Assembly (NCBI GenBank): GCA_010671965.1
Contig: JAAHIC010000043.1
Span: 1 to 13,759 of the forward strand
Reading direction: 5' to 3'
DNA: 13,759 nucleotides
From: Leptolyngbya sp. SIO4C5
GTDB lineage: Bacteria > Cyanobacteriota > Cyanobacteriia > Phormidesmidales > Phormidesmidaceae
Below are positions 6,612-13,759 of this stretch, one piece after another (the first letter of the stretch is position 1; every line of letters begins with the position of its first letter). The notes under the pieces are model-generated. The model ran no database searches and had not been told where the DNA came from. It saw only the letters and a list, made by a program, of their open reading frames with translations. A program made the position numbers and the translations under genes.

Positions 6612-6786
6612 AATTTCCTTAACGCGTAGCGTCTTAGCGCCATAACCTGTGCCATCAAGGTATCAGCGCCGCCAGTACCGTGTCTTTGTCCCTAGGAAAT
6701 AGCTTCTCTCTAGCTGCGGGCTGAAGTAGAGGTAGCTCAAATCTCTCTCGCAGGGAAGTACAGTTACTGGCTCTGTCGGAAAAAGG

Positions 6787-7875
6787 TTATTGCCGTCGCC
6801 TGCGGACAGCCCGCCAAGAAGCGATCGCCAGCATGAGTATGGTTAGCGGCAGGACAACCAGCAGCAGGACGGCATTGAAAGCCTCTATATTTTCGTGCTT
6901 GGCCGCATCCAAAATTAGATAGGTCGTATAGGCCACATAGTAGCCCAAAAACAAGCCTCCCTCCCAGCGGGATACAACGTTGCCCGTGGCGAAAATGGGT
7001 AGGCAGGCGATCGCCACCGCAATCATGACTGGAATATCAAACCGCAGGGCCGCTAGATTGACCTCAATGCCAGCAGGCGTAATCAACCCCGCGACGCCCA
7101 GCACCAGCAAAAGATTGAAGATGTTGCTGCCGACGACATTGCCCACGGCAATATCTCTTTCGCCGCGCAGACTGGCAATGGCCGAGGTCGCTAGCTCTGG
7201 CAGAGAAGTGCCGGTTGCCACAATGGTCAGGCCAATGACAAGCTGGCTAGCCTGCAATGCTTCGGCGATCGCCACAGCTCCCTGAATTAAAAACTGAGAG
7301 CCACTGACCAATAGCAGCAACCCCACTCCAATGAACCCCAAGTTAACCAGCCACCCTTTGAGGGAAACCGATTGATGATAGCCATACTCTTTGGCATATT
7401 CCGCCTGAACTTCAGCATTCTTTTCCTTGCGGCTCTGAATAATCAGAAATACCGTATAGCCAATGCCCCCCAGCAGTAGAAAGATGCCGTCTGAGAAATC
7501 GATGACACCGTCTAGGCCGAAGACTAGGGTCAGCAGGGAAACGCCGACCATAATAGGCACATCTAGACGTACTAGCTGCTGAGAGACAATGAGGGGCGAG
7601 ATTAAGGCAGAGATCCCTAGGATGAGCAAGACATTTAGAATGTTGCTGCCAATGATATTGCCCAGGGCAATTTCGGCCTGCTGCGCCAGACCTGATTGGA
7701 TACTGACGGCCAATTCCGGAGCGCTGGTGCCATAGGCAACGACGGTTAAACCGACAATCAGGGGAGGAATGCCAATCATGGCTGCTAGACGAGACGCTCC
7801 CTTAACCAAGAGTTCAGCACCAGCCACTAGCAGCACAAAACCAGTCAGAAGGACAACAATATCCGCAAAGTTCAT
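6787..7875 (-). CDS. Calcium/sodium antiporter (CaCA superfamily, YrbG-like)
   Basis: The 362-residue membrane protein has two inverted alpha repeats. Repeat 1 has GTSAPELAVS (about 49-58, Glu54) and GNIIGSNILN (about 72-81). Repeat 2 has GTSLPELATS (about 222-231, Glu227) and GNVVGSNIFN (about 245-254). The two Glu residues are the cation ligands of the family. A charged cytoplasmic loop (about 148-172, SRKEKNAEVQAEYAKEYGYH) separates the halves, and about ten helices are expected. The role is exchange of Ca2+ (or K+) for Na+ or H+ across the membrane. The frame can be extended to a TTG at 7944, adding 23 residues. I prefer ATG at 7875 because family members start just before this first helix (MNFADIVVLLTGF), although no clear Shine-Dalgarno precedes either start. 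It stands alone as a transcription unit. Confidence 0.88.
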   Translation of the reverse strand: MNFADIVVLLTGFVLLVAGAELLVKGASRLAAMIGIPPLIVGLTVVAYGTSAPELAVSIQSGLAQQAEIALGNIIGSNILNVLLILGISALISPLIVSQQLVRLDVPIMVGVSLLTLVFGLDGVIDFSDGIFLLLGGIGYTVFLIIQSRKEKNAEVQAEYAKEYGYHQSVSLKGWLVNLGFIGVGLLLLVSGSQFLIQGAVAIAEALQASQLVIGLTIVATGTSLPELATSAIASLRGERDIAVGNVVGSNIFNLLLVLGVAGLITPAGIEVNLAALRFDIPVMIAVAIACLPIFATGNVVSRWEGGLFLGYYVAYTTYLILDAAKHENIEAFNAVLLLVVLPLTILMLAIASWRAVRRRRQ

Positions 7876-8023
7876 AAGGGGGGATCTGCAAAACCTGGAC
7901 GCTTGAGCGGGGACTAGCCCAGCACATTTTTCATTCTCGGCCAATTTGAAAATCTTACTATCCTGAGATCAGTGATCGGTTAAAGATTACTCATTCTCAA
8001 GATCTGTCGCTATTCAAAGATTT

Positions 8024-8608
8024 ATGTCTACTGCTCCCTGGCGATCGCCGTTGGCTCGTGCCCTCCATCGCAACCGTAGCGATGCCCATGCCCGCTACCT
8101 GCAACTGGCGACTCTTCGTGCTGACGCTCGCCCTGCCAATCGAACGGTGGTTTTTCGCGGCTTCTTAAACGATACCAATCGCCTGCAGTTTGCCACCGAT
8201 GGCCGCAGCGACAAAATTGCACAGATTGAGCAAAATCCCTGGAGTGAAGGCTGCTGGTATTTCGTCAAGACCCGAGAACAATTTCGCCTGCTGGGCAGGC
8301 TAGAACTCGTTGGCCCTGACCACCCAGACACCGAACTGATAGCAGCCCGTCAGCAGATCTGGCATAACCTTTCAGACAGTGCCCGCACTCAGTTTGCCTG
8401 GCCGCAGCCAGGGACTGCGCGAGCCAGCGACGAGGCTTTTACGCCGGCGGCTGAGCTAGATCCAGCGCAGCCCCTACCCAATTTTTGTCTGCTCCTGCTG
8501 ACCCCTTTTGAGGTCGATCACCTAGAGTTGAAGGGAGAGCCGCAGAATCGACACCGCTACTTTCTGCACGACATTAAGGGGTGGACAACCGAGGCTATCA
8601 ATCCCTGA
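8024..8608 (+). CDS. Pyridoxamine 5'-phosphate oxidase-like FMN flavoprotein (Alr4036/Npun_F5749 type)
   Basis: The 194-residue product matches the cyanobacterial and plant PPOX-like split-barrel group. RTVVFRGFLNDT at about 40-51 and the FMN-phosphate region ATDGRSDKIAQI at about 57-68 come first. CWYFVKTREQFRLLGRLELV follows at about 77-96, and the protein closes with HRYFLHDIKGWTTEAINP. The fold binds FMN as a dimer. The group is usually annotated as a PNP oxidase-like flavoprotein, but a true PdxH activity is not shown and the substrate is uncertain. The ATG at 8024 fits the family's N-terminus (APWRSPLARALHRNR). It lies 148 bases from the divergent antiporter gene and converges with cysE, with 18 bases between the genes. 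Confidence 0.85.
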   Translation: MSTAPWRSPLARALHRNRSDAHARYLQLATLRADARPANRTVVFRGFLNDTNRLQFATDGRSDKIAQIEQNPWSEGCWYFVKTREQFRLLGRLELVGPDHPDTELIAARQQIWHNLSDSARTQFAWPQPGTARASDEAFTPAAELDPAQPLPNFCLLLLTPFEVDHLELKGEPQNRHRYFLHDIKGWTTEAINP

Positions 8609-8626
8609 TGCAGCGTTAAACAGCGA

Positions 8627-9361
8627 CTAGATGCCTGAACCATCAAAAAATTCTTCAAAAGCGCGATCGCGCAGACGACAGCTAGACTTGGTGCTAGGGC
8701 TGTGGGCTTCTGCCATGACTGGCTGACGGGATTGATTCAGCTTTTCAACCTGCTGCTCTAAAGATTCAATCCGATCGAGTAAGGCCCGAATCACTTTGGC
8801 TTCTGAATCTGGTAAACGACCGTGTTCTAGAGGATCCGAGCGCTCGCCGGAGCGGTGTACGACCCGTCCGGGTACCCCCACGACCGTGCAGCCAGAAGGC
8901 ACTTCTCGCAGCACGACCGATCCGGCCCCGATGCGCACATCATTGCCAATCTGAATATTGCCCAGCACCTTAGCCCCAGCCCCAACCACGACGTTGCTGC
9001 CCAAAGTAGGGTGACGCTTACCGCTTTCTTTGCCTGTTCCTCCCAGGGTAACTCCCTGATAGATCAGGCCGTAGTCACCAACGATAGCCGTTTCGCCAAT
9101 GACTACTCCCATGCCGTGATCAATAAAAACGCCCCGACCAATCGTAGCGCCTGGGTGAATTTCAATGCCCGTCAAGAACCGGCCTATATGGGAAATTAGC
9201 CGAGGAATGAGCGGTAGACCCAAATACCACAGCCAGTGGGCTAGACGATGAAACAGCAATGCCTGCAAGCCTGGATAGCAAAACAGGACTTCTAACCAGT
9301 TACGAGCAGCCGGATCGCGATCGAAGATGATGCGAAAGTCTTCAGCTAGGGCTTTTAACAC
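8627..9361 (-). CDS. cysE: Serine O-acetyltransferase
   Basis: This enzyme makes O-acetylserine from L-serine and acetyl-CoA, the first step of cysteine synthesis. The 244-residue protein is the short bacterial type. The N-terminal helices contain [20 protein letters not shown], and the left-handed beta-helix runs from about 64 to 168 with [24 protein letters not shown] (His82 aligns with the catalytic His), [13 protein letters not shown] and [10 protein letters not shown] charged, probably coiled-coil stretch (about 186-210) precedes a tail ending DGSGI. Cysteine synthase CysK classically binds CysE through a terminal Gly-Ile of this kind, so complex formation is plausible. The start is GTG at 9361: AGGGAG lies 4 bases upstream and the sequence then reads [12 protein letters not shown], as in relatives. 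Identification is firm. Confidence 0.95.
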   Translation of the reverse strand: MLKALAEDFRIIFDRDPAARNWLEVLFCYPGLQALLFHRLAHWLWYLGLPLIPRLISHIGRFLTGIEIHPGATIGRGVFIDHGMGVVIGETAIVGDYGLIYQGVTLGGTGKESGKRHPTLGSNVVVGAGAKVLGNIQIGNDVRIGAGSVVLREVPSGCTVVGVPGRVVHRSGERSDPLEHGRLPDSEAKVIRALLDRIESLEQQVEKLNQSRQPVMAEAHSPSTKSSCRLRDRAFEEFFDGSGI

Positions 9362-9485
9362 AGATCTCCCTCAGCAGTCGGGTTGCGCCAGTTTTTATCT
9401 TAGCGTTTTTAGGAATTCTACTGAGGATTTATGAGCAGTTACCCATATTTAGACAGAGAGTCAGCGCTGCTAGGGAGATGGAAGG

Positions 9486-9968
9486 TTAGGGCGTTGCGCT
9501 GAGTACATAGTCGTAGCGATCGCCTTGCTCAAAAGCCCCTACCCAAACTCGGTAAGAACCCGCCAGCCAGTCCGTATCTTGCAGAATAGCGTCTGGCTCA
9601 CGGCGAGTACCCGCCGCGCAGCGCACAGTGTTGTTGTCGGGGCCTTGCACCAGCAGAGTTGTGGACTGACCACCGCTATCAACTTGAAGCGTCAAATCGG
9701 CTAAGTCTTGCTCCAGCACTAAAATGTGGTCGGGCGTCGAGTCAGCAAAGCCCAGGCAGAAATTGCCATCACTATCGCGGTTGACAATATTGGTGAGAGA
9801 GTAAAAACCAGCGGTGAAGCCTTCTACACTGAAACTCTGAGTCGATGGCTCACTAGGCACAACCAGGTTCTCGAATAGAGCTGTTTGAGCTAAGGCAGGT
9901 AGGCTCCCCAGCAAAACCAGCCCCATTACTGTTAAAGAGCGTGTAGATTTTGATAAGAAACGCAGCAT
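9486..9968 (-). CDS. Secreted protein of unknown function
   Basis: The 160-residue product has a clear Sec signal peptide: basic MLRFLSKSTR, a hydrophobic core, and a probable signal peptidase I site after ALA at about residue 27. The mature part is beta-rich and acidic, with a Cys pair (Cys71 in NFCLGFADS, Cys117 in VRCAAGT) that could form a disulfide. Blocks TTLLVQGPDNN and WLAGSYRVWVGAFEQGDRYDY resemble the pre-peptidase C-terminal (PPC-like) beta-sandwich seen in many exported cyanobacterial proteins. That resemblance is by eye and weak. It is expected in the periplasm or outside the cell. It lies on the same strand as cysE but 124 bases upstream, so it is probably a separate unit. No specific function is proposed. 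Confidence 0.75.
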   Translation of the reverse strand: MLRFLSKSTRSLTVMGLVLLGSLPALAQTALFENLVVPSEPSTQSFSVEGFTAGFYSLTNIVNRDSDGNFCLGFADSTPDHILVLEQDLADLTLQVDSGGQSTTLLVQGPDNNTVRCAAGTRREPDAILQDTDWLAGSYRVWVGAFEQGDRYDYVLSATP

Positions 9969-10066
9969 GATAAAACGTATATTCTTGTTAAATAAACTTG
10001 ACGAGTAGCTGGCTAAAAAAGTTGCTGAGAAGTTCTATAACACTCTAATTTTATCTAAAAATCACA

Positions 10067-10225
10067 ATGAGTTTATTGGTTTTAGCTTTTCTACTGCTGA
10101 TCAGTATAGGCATGACAACGAGTCTTGATAGCTTGCCCGAACTGGTGATGGGCTGGCTATCGCCGCCTCGATGGCTAGGCTGGCTGTGTTTGGCCGCGAC
10201 TATAGCCTGGCTGACGGGAGAGTGA
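10067..10225 (+). CDS. Small hydrophobic protein, 52 residues
   Basis: ATG at 10067 to TGA at 10225 encodes a protein starting MSLLVLAFLLLISIGM and ending in WLCLAATIAWLTGE, with two hydrophobic segments (about 2-16 and 36-50) joined by a loop containing SLDSLPELVMGWLSPPRW. It looks like a two-helix membrane miniprotein. No Shine-Dalgarno is visible, and no family is recognised. It is divergent from the secreted-protein gene. The hydrophobic periodicity and the lack of a competing frame support it moderately. Confidence 0.45.
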   Translation: MSLLVLAFLLLISIGMTTSLDSLPELVMGWLSPPRWLGWLCLAATIAWLTGE

Positions 10226-10372
10226 GTTAGCTTAAGCATTAAAGAACTCGGAAAATATAGTGTTAGCAGAGCGCAACTAAGCCAGCCATGCGATATAAAA
10301 GAGGAGGCTTAGACCCAGCTTTAACTAAAGTTTTTTAAGTAAAAATTTAGATTGTTTTGCAATTAAACTATT

Positions 10373-10729
10373 ATGAGTTCTTTCAGCGCTGAATCATCTC
10401 CTATCGATCTTGAGCAACTGCAGCAAATTTCTGGCAATGATCCAGAGTTTGAGCAAGAGCTGCTGCAGCTGTTTGTGGAAGATGCGATCGCTCAAACCGA
10501 AATTCTAGCAACTGCCATTGCCCAGCAGAACGGCCGCGACATAGAAGAAACAGCCCACCACATCAAGGGATCCAGTGCCAATGTGGGAGCGGTCAGCATA
10601 TCTCAAACAGCCGCTCAAATAGAACAAATTGCTTATCAGCAGGATGTAGCCCAGCAGCAAAGCCTCCTAGCAACTCTAAAGCAAGCGCTATCTGAGGTGC
10701 GTCACTACTTAGACTCTCTGGGCGGTTAG
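10373..10729 (+). CDS. Stand-alone Hpt (histidine phosphotransfer) domain protein
   Basis: The 118-residue, all-helical product is a single Hpt domain. The phosphorylation motif reads AHHIKGSSANVGA, with His62 as the likely phospho-accepting residue and the conserved K65-G66-S67-S68 after it. The preceding helix (DPEFEQELLQLFVEDA, about 23-38) and the following QTAAQIEQIAYQQD helix complete the four-helix bundle. Hpt proteins relay phosphate between receiver domains of hybrid kinases and response regulators in the cytoplasm. No kinase or response regulator is in this window, so the partners are elsewhere. No Shine-Dalgarno is obvious before the ATG. It converges with the bactofilin gene, only 12 bases apart. 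Confidence 0.9.
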   Translation: MSSFSAESSPIDLEQLQQISGNDPEFEQELLQLFVEDAIAQTEILATAIAQQNGRDIEETAHHIKGSSANVGAVSISQTAAQIEQIAYQQDVAQQQSLLATLKQALSEVRHYLDSLGG

Positions 10730-10741
10730 CCCAGTTACGCT

Positions 10742-11143
10742 TTATATTTGGGCATCGACGCTGCCATAGAGTTCGGGGAGTTCTTGGGTCGGTGGCAGCG
10801 TTTTGACATCGCGAGTTTCAATGTAGCCCGTATAGTAAGCCCCGGCCTCGATCTCTAAAGCCCCAGCCACAACATCCCCTTCTAGCCGGGCCGTTTTAGC
10901 CAGAGTTAGCTTACCCTCTACGAAAACGCGAGCTTTAAGCACGCCCTGAACAATAATATTGCGCGCTCTGACCTCTGGCCCCTCAACTAAGCCCGTGGTC
11001 GAAATTTCCATATCGCCTTTAACCTCAACGGTGCCGTGGATAATACCGTCTACCCGCAACAGACCGTTGGCGTGCAAGATCCCTTCAAATTCACTGTTTT
11101 GACTGAGATAGGTCAATAACGGTGCTGGCTTGCGTTTAAACAT
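10742..11143 (-). CDS. Bactofilin (polymer-forming cytoskeletal protein)
   Basis: The 133-residue protein has the bactofilin beta-helix core at about residues 16-110, built from short glycine-punctuated turns: FEGILHANGLLRVDGIIHGT, then VKGDMEISTTGLVEG, ARNIIVQGVLKARVFVEGKL and AGALEIEAGAYYTGYIET. Short polar, disordered ends flank it, as is usual. Bactofilins polymerise without nucleotide into filaments that act in cell shape, envelope attachment or motility. The N-terminus MFKRKPAPLL is basic with some hydrophobic residues and could touch the membrane. The gene is monocistronic and convergent with the Hpt gene. AGGA lies about 11 bases before the ATG, a loose ribosome binding site. Family assignment is firm; the cellular role is unknown. 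Confidence 0.92.
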   Translation of the reverse strand: MFKRKPAPLLTYLSQNSEFEGILHANGLLRVDGIIHGTVEVKGDMEISTTGLVEGPEVRARNIIVQGVLKARVFVEGKLTLAKTARLEGDVVAGALEIEAGAYYTGYIETRDVKTLPPTQELPELYGSVDAQI

Positions 11144-11286
11144 AAAGCGTGTGTCCTGACTTAATCGTTGGCTTAAAACCGCTGCACCCCCTCAAAGATA
11201 CTCCCATTGTTTTTCGTTTTTGGGCGCTGCCCCCTCAATTTCCAACTCTTGTTTGAGCGAGTGGATATGAGGCCAGTAATGGGCAT

Positions 11287-11318
11287 TTTATAGCCAGCGG
11301 CAAAAATAGCTCAGTCAA
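11287..11318 (-). promoter_or_regulatory. Possible promoter for the bactofilin gene
   Basis: On the - strand TTGACT (11313-11318) is followed by TATAAA (11287-11292) with a 20-base spacer. The boxes resemble sigma-70 consensus but the spacing is longer than the usual 16-19, so the call is weak. Confidence 0.25.
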
Positions 11319-11338
11319 ATTCAAAGAAAATTGAAAGA

Positions 11339-11389
11339 TTTTCCACTTTCTTGGAAAAGTTGGGGATCAATGGAGATAGGGCGATCCCC
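11339..11389 (+). promoter_or_regulatory. Two tandem hairpins upstream of the OCP-like gene
   Basis: TTTTCC (11339-11344) pairs with GGAAAA (11353-11358) around an 8-base loop. GGGGATC (11362-11368) pairs with GATCCCC (11383-11389) around a 14-base loop. They lie 125-175 bases before the OCP-like ATG. Neither has a following T-run on the + strand, so they may be operators or leader structures rather than terminators. Function is unknown. Confidence 0.35.
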
Positions 11390-11514
11390 GGCTCAGATTA
11401 GGGCAATCTTGTTAAAAGACGAAGTCCTAATTTGAACCAATTGACGGCGATCGCGCTCTAAAAGTTTGCCAGGTGAAGAGATTTAAGCAATGTCTATAAA
11501 TACGGAGTTAAAAA

Positions 11515-11985
11515 ATGCTTACGCTTCAGCTCGACCCGGATATCGCCGTTTCTGAAACGGTTGAACAGTTTGCTCAGCTCCAGGCTGCTGATCAGCTAGT
11601 TGTGCTTTGGCGCATCTATAAAGCTATGGGAGAAGCGATTCGGACAGCCGCTCCGGCTGTGATGTTTTCCCAGATAGTGCAAAGCCTTTTTGCCCAGCTC
11701 TTGCAGCTACAGCGCCACGATCAGGTGGCAGCGCTTTTAGATATTGCCTCAGGCGAAGAGACTCGAATTAGCGTAGCCTATAAGAATTTATCTGCCCCGC
11801 TCAAGCTTGTCTTTTGGTACCGCTTGGCCCAGGCTCATCAGCGTGGGCACTTCCCAGCAGCACCGCGACAGGAAACGCTATCTCTCCCAGCAGAACAGCT
11901 TTTAGAGAAGATTATCCTTTTAGGTTTTAATCAGAAAGTGACTTTCCTGCTAGCTGCAGCAGCAGATTTAGGCTCTACCTGGTAA
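11515..11985 (+). CDS. Orange carotenoid protein N-terminal-domain-like protein (helical carotenoid protein-like)
   Basis: The 156-residue, all-helical product aligns by eye with the carotenoid-binding N-terminal domain of OCP. FAQLQAADQLVVLWRIYKAM corresponds to the OCP stretch around W41/Y44 (here Trp32 and Tyr35). TAAPAVMFSQ corresponds to the following AAPGA helix. LKLVFWYRLAQ corresponds to the region of W110 (here Trp101), and the end NQKVTFLLAAAADLG matches the last helix. No OCP C-terminal (NTF2-like) domain follows; the stop is followed by a terminator. The OCP Arg155 that salt-bridges to the C-terminal domain is Leu here, which fits a stand-alone protein. Helical carotenoid proteins quench singlet oxygen or phycobilisomes. 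Overall similarity is moderate, so carotenoid binding is inferred. GGAG lies 7 bases before the ATG. Confidence 0.75.
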   Translation: MLTLQLDPDIAVSETVEQFAQLQAADQLVVLWRIYKAMGEAIRTAAPAVMFSQIVQSLFAQLLQLQRHDQVAALLDIASGEETRISVAYKNLSAPLKLVFWYRLAQAHQRGHFPAAPRQETLSLPAEQLLEKIILLGFNQKVTFLLAAAADLGSTW

Positions 11986-12032
11986 GCCGCTTCCAAGTTG
12001 ATTGGATTTCAGTCAAGATGCTTCTGATTAAA

Positions 12033-12061
12033 GAACCGCTCGGCTCAACACCGAGCGGTTC
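12033..12061. terminator. Strong hairpin terminator, probably bidirectional
   Basis: An 11-bp perfect stem (GAACCGCTCGG / CCGAGCGGTTC) closes a 7-base loop midway between the convergent OCP-like and secA genes. CAATTTT follows on the + strand and a CTTTAAT tract on the - strand, so it can serve both genes. Confidence 0.8.
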
Positions 12062-12090
12062 CAATTTTGGAAACTTATCTGGCTGTAGAC

Positions 12091-13759
12091 CTAGACTGCT
12101 TCAGCCGTGGAAGGACTGGGCTGGGGCTGGGGCTGGAACTGGAAGAGGGTATAGACTACGTTACGGCGAATTCCCGTCATCATGTCTAAAAACAGCTCAT
12201 AGCCTTCGCTTTTGTACTCAATCAGCGGATCCTTCTGACCGTAGCCTCGCAGTCCGACTGACTCTCGCAGGGCATCCATCTGCTGCAGGTGCTCTCGCCA
12301 CAGGGTATCAATCTGCTGCAGAATGAAGAATCGCTCAGCGTCGCGCATTAGACCTGGCTTGATCTGATCAACCTGGGCTTCTTTTAGGTCGTAGGCAATG
12401 CGTACCTGCTCGTGTAGGAAGGTTTTCACCTCATTCATAGAAAGATCTTCAATGTGCTTAGGTTCTAGATCTTCAAGCAGATAGACAAACTCCTTCACCT
12501 TGCCCACCAGACTCTCTAAGTCCCATTCTTCTGCTGGCAGTTCTGGGTTGATATAGGCGTTAACGATGTCATCCATCGTTTGCTCAGCGTAGTTAATTAC
12601 CAGCTCTTTCAGCTCTTGCCCTTCTAGAACCCGGTGCCGCTCAGCATAGATGGCCCGCCGCTGATTGTTCATCACCTCGTCGTATTCAAAGACCTGCTTA
12701 CGGATGTCGTAATAGTAGGTCTCGACCTTCTTTTGCGCCCCTTCTAGCGAGCGAGTCAGCATCCGCGACTCAATTGGCATGTCTTCCTCTACGCGGAAGG
12801 CATTCATGAGGCCCGCCACGCGATCGCCGCCGAAGATACGCAGCAGATTATCCTGCAGGCTGAGGAAGAAGCGAGTTGATCCCGGATCCCCTTGCCGTCC
12901 GGCCCGCCCTCGGAGCTGGTTATCAATCCGGCGGGACTCGTGGCGCTCGGTGCCAATTACGTGCAGGCCGCCTAAGTTAATGACCTCATCGTGCTCAGCG
13001 GCGGTATGCTGCTCATACTCGTGGTAGATTGCCAGGTAGACATCCCGTAGCTTTTGAATGACCGGATCGTCCGTCGGCGCTTTTTCAGCCGCGATCGCCA
13101 CTTTATCTTCGGCCTGCAGTTCGGGGAGACTGCGTTCGCCATAGGTTTCAACGGCTAAATCGACCGCTTCTCGGAGCTGCTTTTCGGTTTGCGGTGACAG
13201 CTCAGCGGGATAAATCTGGGGTGAGGCTTTCCAGGACTTGACTTTCTTTCCGGGGGTAAAGCCCTGGGCTTTATTGCGCCCCTTGCCAGCAGGTACCTGA
13301 GTCACCGAAAACTCGTCTTCGTCTTCTGGCTGCACCACGCGGGGCATAAAATATTCCCGCAGCTTCAGCCGGGCCATGTAGTCGGCGTTACCGCCCAAAA
13401 TGATGTCGGTACCCCGGCCAGCCATGTTCGTGGCAATGGTGACGGCTCCGCGTCGTCCGGCCTGAGCCACAATTTCTGACTCTCGCTCTACGTTCTCCGG
13501 CTTAGCGTTTAGCAGGTTGTGGGGCACGCTGCGCTCTGACAGCAGGGCTGATAGCAGCTCCGATTTTTCAACGCTGGTAGTACCAACCAGCACAGGCCGT
13601 CCCGTTTCGTGCATTTCAACGCATTCTTCCGCGATCGCCCGCCACTTGGCCTCTTCGGTTTTGTAGACCATGTCCGAGTAGTTTTCTCGCGCTAGGGGAC
13701 GGTTGGTCGGAATCACCGTCACCTCCAGGTTGTAGATTTTCTCGAACTCGGCCTCTTCA
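12091..13759 (-). CDS. secA: Protein translocase subunit SecA, C-terminal part (gene runs off the right edge)
   Basis: About 555 residues of the Sec translocase motor ATPase are visible; the N-terminal part, with Walker A and B, lies beyond the right edge. The frame is open to the last base. Seen in order are NRPLAREN and [14 protein letters not shown], then [18 protein letters not shown], motif [34 protein letters not shown] and motif [20 protein letters not shown]. The helical scaffold, wing and two-helix-finger regions follow. Between GGN and GGLHVIG there are roughly 135 residues, against about 30 in E. coli; such long inserts are usual in cyanobacterial SecA. The C-terminus [15 protein letters not shown] lacks the zinc-binding CxC...CH tail. 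SecA drives preproteins through SecYEG, in cyanobacteria at both plasma and thylakoid membranes. Identification is firm. Confidence 0.97.
   Translation of the reverse strand, partial: EEAEFEKIYNLEVTVIPTNRPLARENYSDMVYKTEEAKWRAIAEECVEMHETGRPVLVGTTSVEKSELLSALLSERSVPHNLLNAKPENVERESEIVAQAGRRGAVTIATNMAGRGTDIILGGNADYMARLKLREYFMPRVVQPEDEDEFSVTQVPAGKGRNKAQGFTPGKKVKSWKASPQIYPAELSPQTEKQLREAVDLAVETYGERSLPELQAEDKVAIAAEKAPTDDPVIQKLRDVYLAIYHEYEQHTAAEHDEVINLGGLHVIGTERHESRRIDNQLRGRAGRQGDPGSTRFFLSLQDNLLRIFGGDRVAGLMNAFRVEEDMPIESRMLTRSLEGAQKKVETYYYDIRKQVFEYDEVMNNQRRAIYAERHRVLEGQELKELVINYAEQTMDDIVNAYINPELPAEEWDLESLVGKVKEFVYLLEDLEPKHIEDLSMNEVKTFLHEQVRIAYDLKEAQVDQIKPGLMRDAERFFILQQIDTLWREHLQQMDALRESVGLRGYGQKDPLIEYKSEGYELFLDMMTGIRRNVVYTLFQFQPQPQPSPSTAEAV

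Larger units (their letters stand above)
11144..11514. other. Divergent intergenic region between the bactofilin and OCP-like genes
   Basis: About 371 bases. On the - strand it holds a possible bactofilin promoter, and on the + strand two consecutive hairpins plus GGAG at 11504-11507 before the OCP-like ATG. A HIP1 site sits at 11447-11454. A 37-codon frame exists on the - strand upstream of bactofilin but shows no protein-like features. No RNA gene is recognised. Confidence 0.55.
1574..13638. repeat. Dispersed HIP1 octamers (GCGATCGC)
   Basis: About two dozen copies counted by eye, for example at 1574, 1934, 2150, 2397, 2495, 2501, 2878, 4446, 4740, 5634, 11447 and 13631. They lie mostly inside genes on either strand. 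Such density is a hallmark of many cyanobacterial genomes. None occurs in 1-1573, which includes the whole Roco fragment. Confidence 0.9.

Noticed and set aside
6479..6649. Open frame on the + strand opposite the 53-residue small membrane protein
   Set aside because: Charged, unstructured-looking product; the - strand frame has the better ribosome binding site and a coherent membrane pattern.
6787..7944. TTG start at 7944 for the cation antiporter
   Set aside because: Adds 23 polar residues before the first membrane helix with no Shine-Dalgarno support; ATG at 7875 matches the usual family N-terminus.
7967..7977. GATCAGTGATC palindrome in the gap before the flavoprotein gene
   Set aside because: Only 5-bp arms with one central base and no link to a known regulator; it could be chance.
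11171..11284. 37-codon frame on the - strand upstream of bactofilin (starting MPITGLIST)
   Set aside because: Basic, low-information peptide with no ribosome binding site and no recognisable family; it more likely lies in the leader.
11495..11500. TATAAA just before the OCP-like gene as a -10 box
   Set aside because: Transcription would begin within the ribosome binding site, and no -35 is visible.
12105..12140. Repeated GGGGCT-like units near the end of secA as a tandem repeat element
   Set aside because: They are codons for the Pro-Gln-rich SecA C-terminus, not an independent repeat.

Overview
The window is cyanobacterial chromosome. Direct signs are about two dozen copies of the HIP1 octamer GCGATCGC, spread through most genes, and a gene set typical of the phylum: a Roco (Roc-COR) protein with a cyanobacterial-style membrane tail, an orange-carotenoid-protein N-terminal-domain homologue, an Alr4036/Npun-type flavoprotein, and a SecA with a long insert and no zinc tail. 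The genus cannot be named from this sequence. No rRNA, tRNA, CRISPR array, insertion sequence or prophage gene was seen.

Layout. (1) 1-1091: the 3' part of a Roco gene on the + strand, ending in two membrane helices. Its first 125 bases are inverted: they encode an earlier part of the same COR domain, but on the - strand. (2) 1129-4793, all - strand, read right to left: an ABC ATPase (TTG start) overlaps an ABC-2 permease by 4 bases, a GPH-type MFS transporter follows after 6 bases, and an orphan GspH/FimT-type pseudopilin lies 63 bases further on. (3) 4794-5149: a divergent intergenic region. (4) 5150-6428, + strand: a substrate-binding-protein-like gene with no signal peptide, followed 13 bases later by a GNAT acetyltransferase. 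(5) 6450-6611, - strand: a small membrane protein of 53 residues. (6) 6787-7875, - strand: a CaCA-family cation antiporter. (7) 8024-8608, + strand: an FMN split-barrel flavoprotein. (8) 8627-9361, - strand: serine acetyltransferase CysE. (9) 9486-9968, - strand: a secreted protein of unknown function. (10) 10067-10225, + strand: a second small membrane protein. (11) 10373-10729, + strand: a stand-alone Hpt phosphotransfer protein, convergent with a bactofilin (10742-11143, - strand). (12) 11144-11514: an intergenic region with two hairpins. (13) 11515-11985, + strand: an OCP N-terminal-domain-like protein. (14) 12033-12061: a strong, probably two-way, terminator. (15) 12091 to the right edge, - strand: the C-terminal 60% or so of SecA.

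Most genes look like ordinary chromosomal housekeeping or accessory genes in short transcription units. The clearest coherent unit is the ABC exporter plus MFS transporter operon; the SBP-like plus GNAT pair is a second. The most unusual observation is the inverted piece inside the Roco COR domain. It is either a real DNA inversion or truncation, or an assembly chimera; the DNA left of position 1 would decide. I saw no clear new defence or mobile system.
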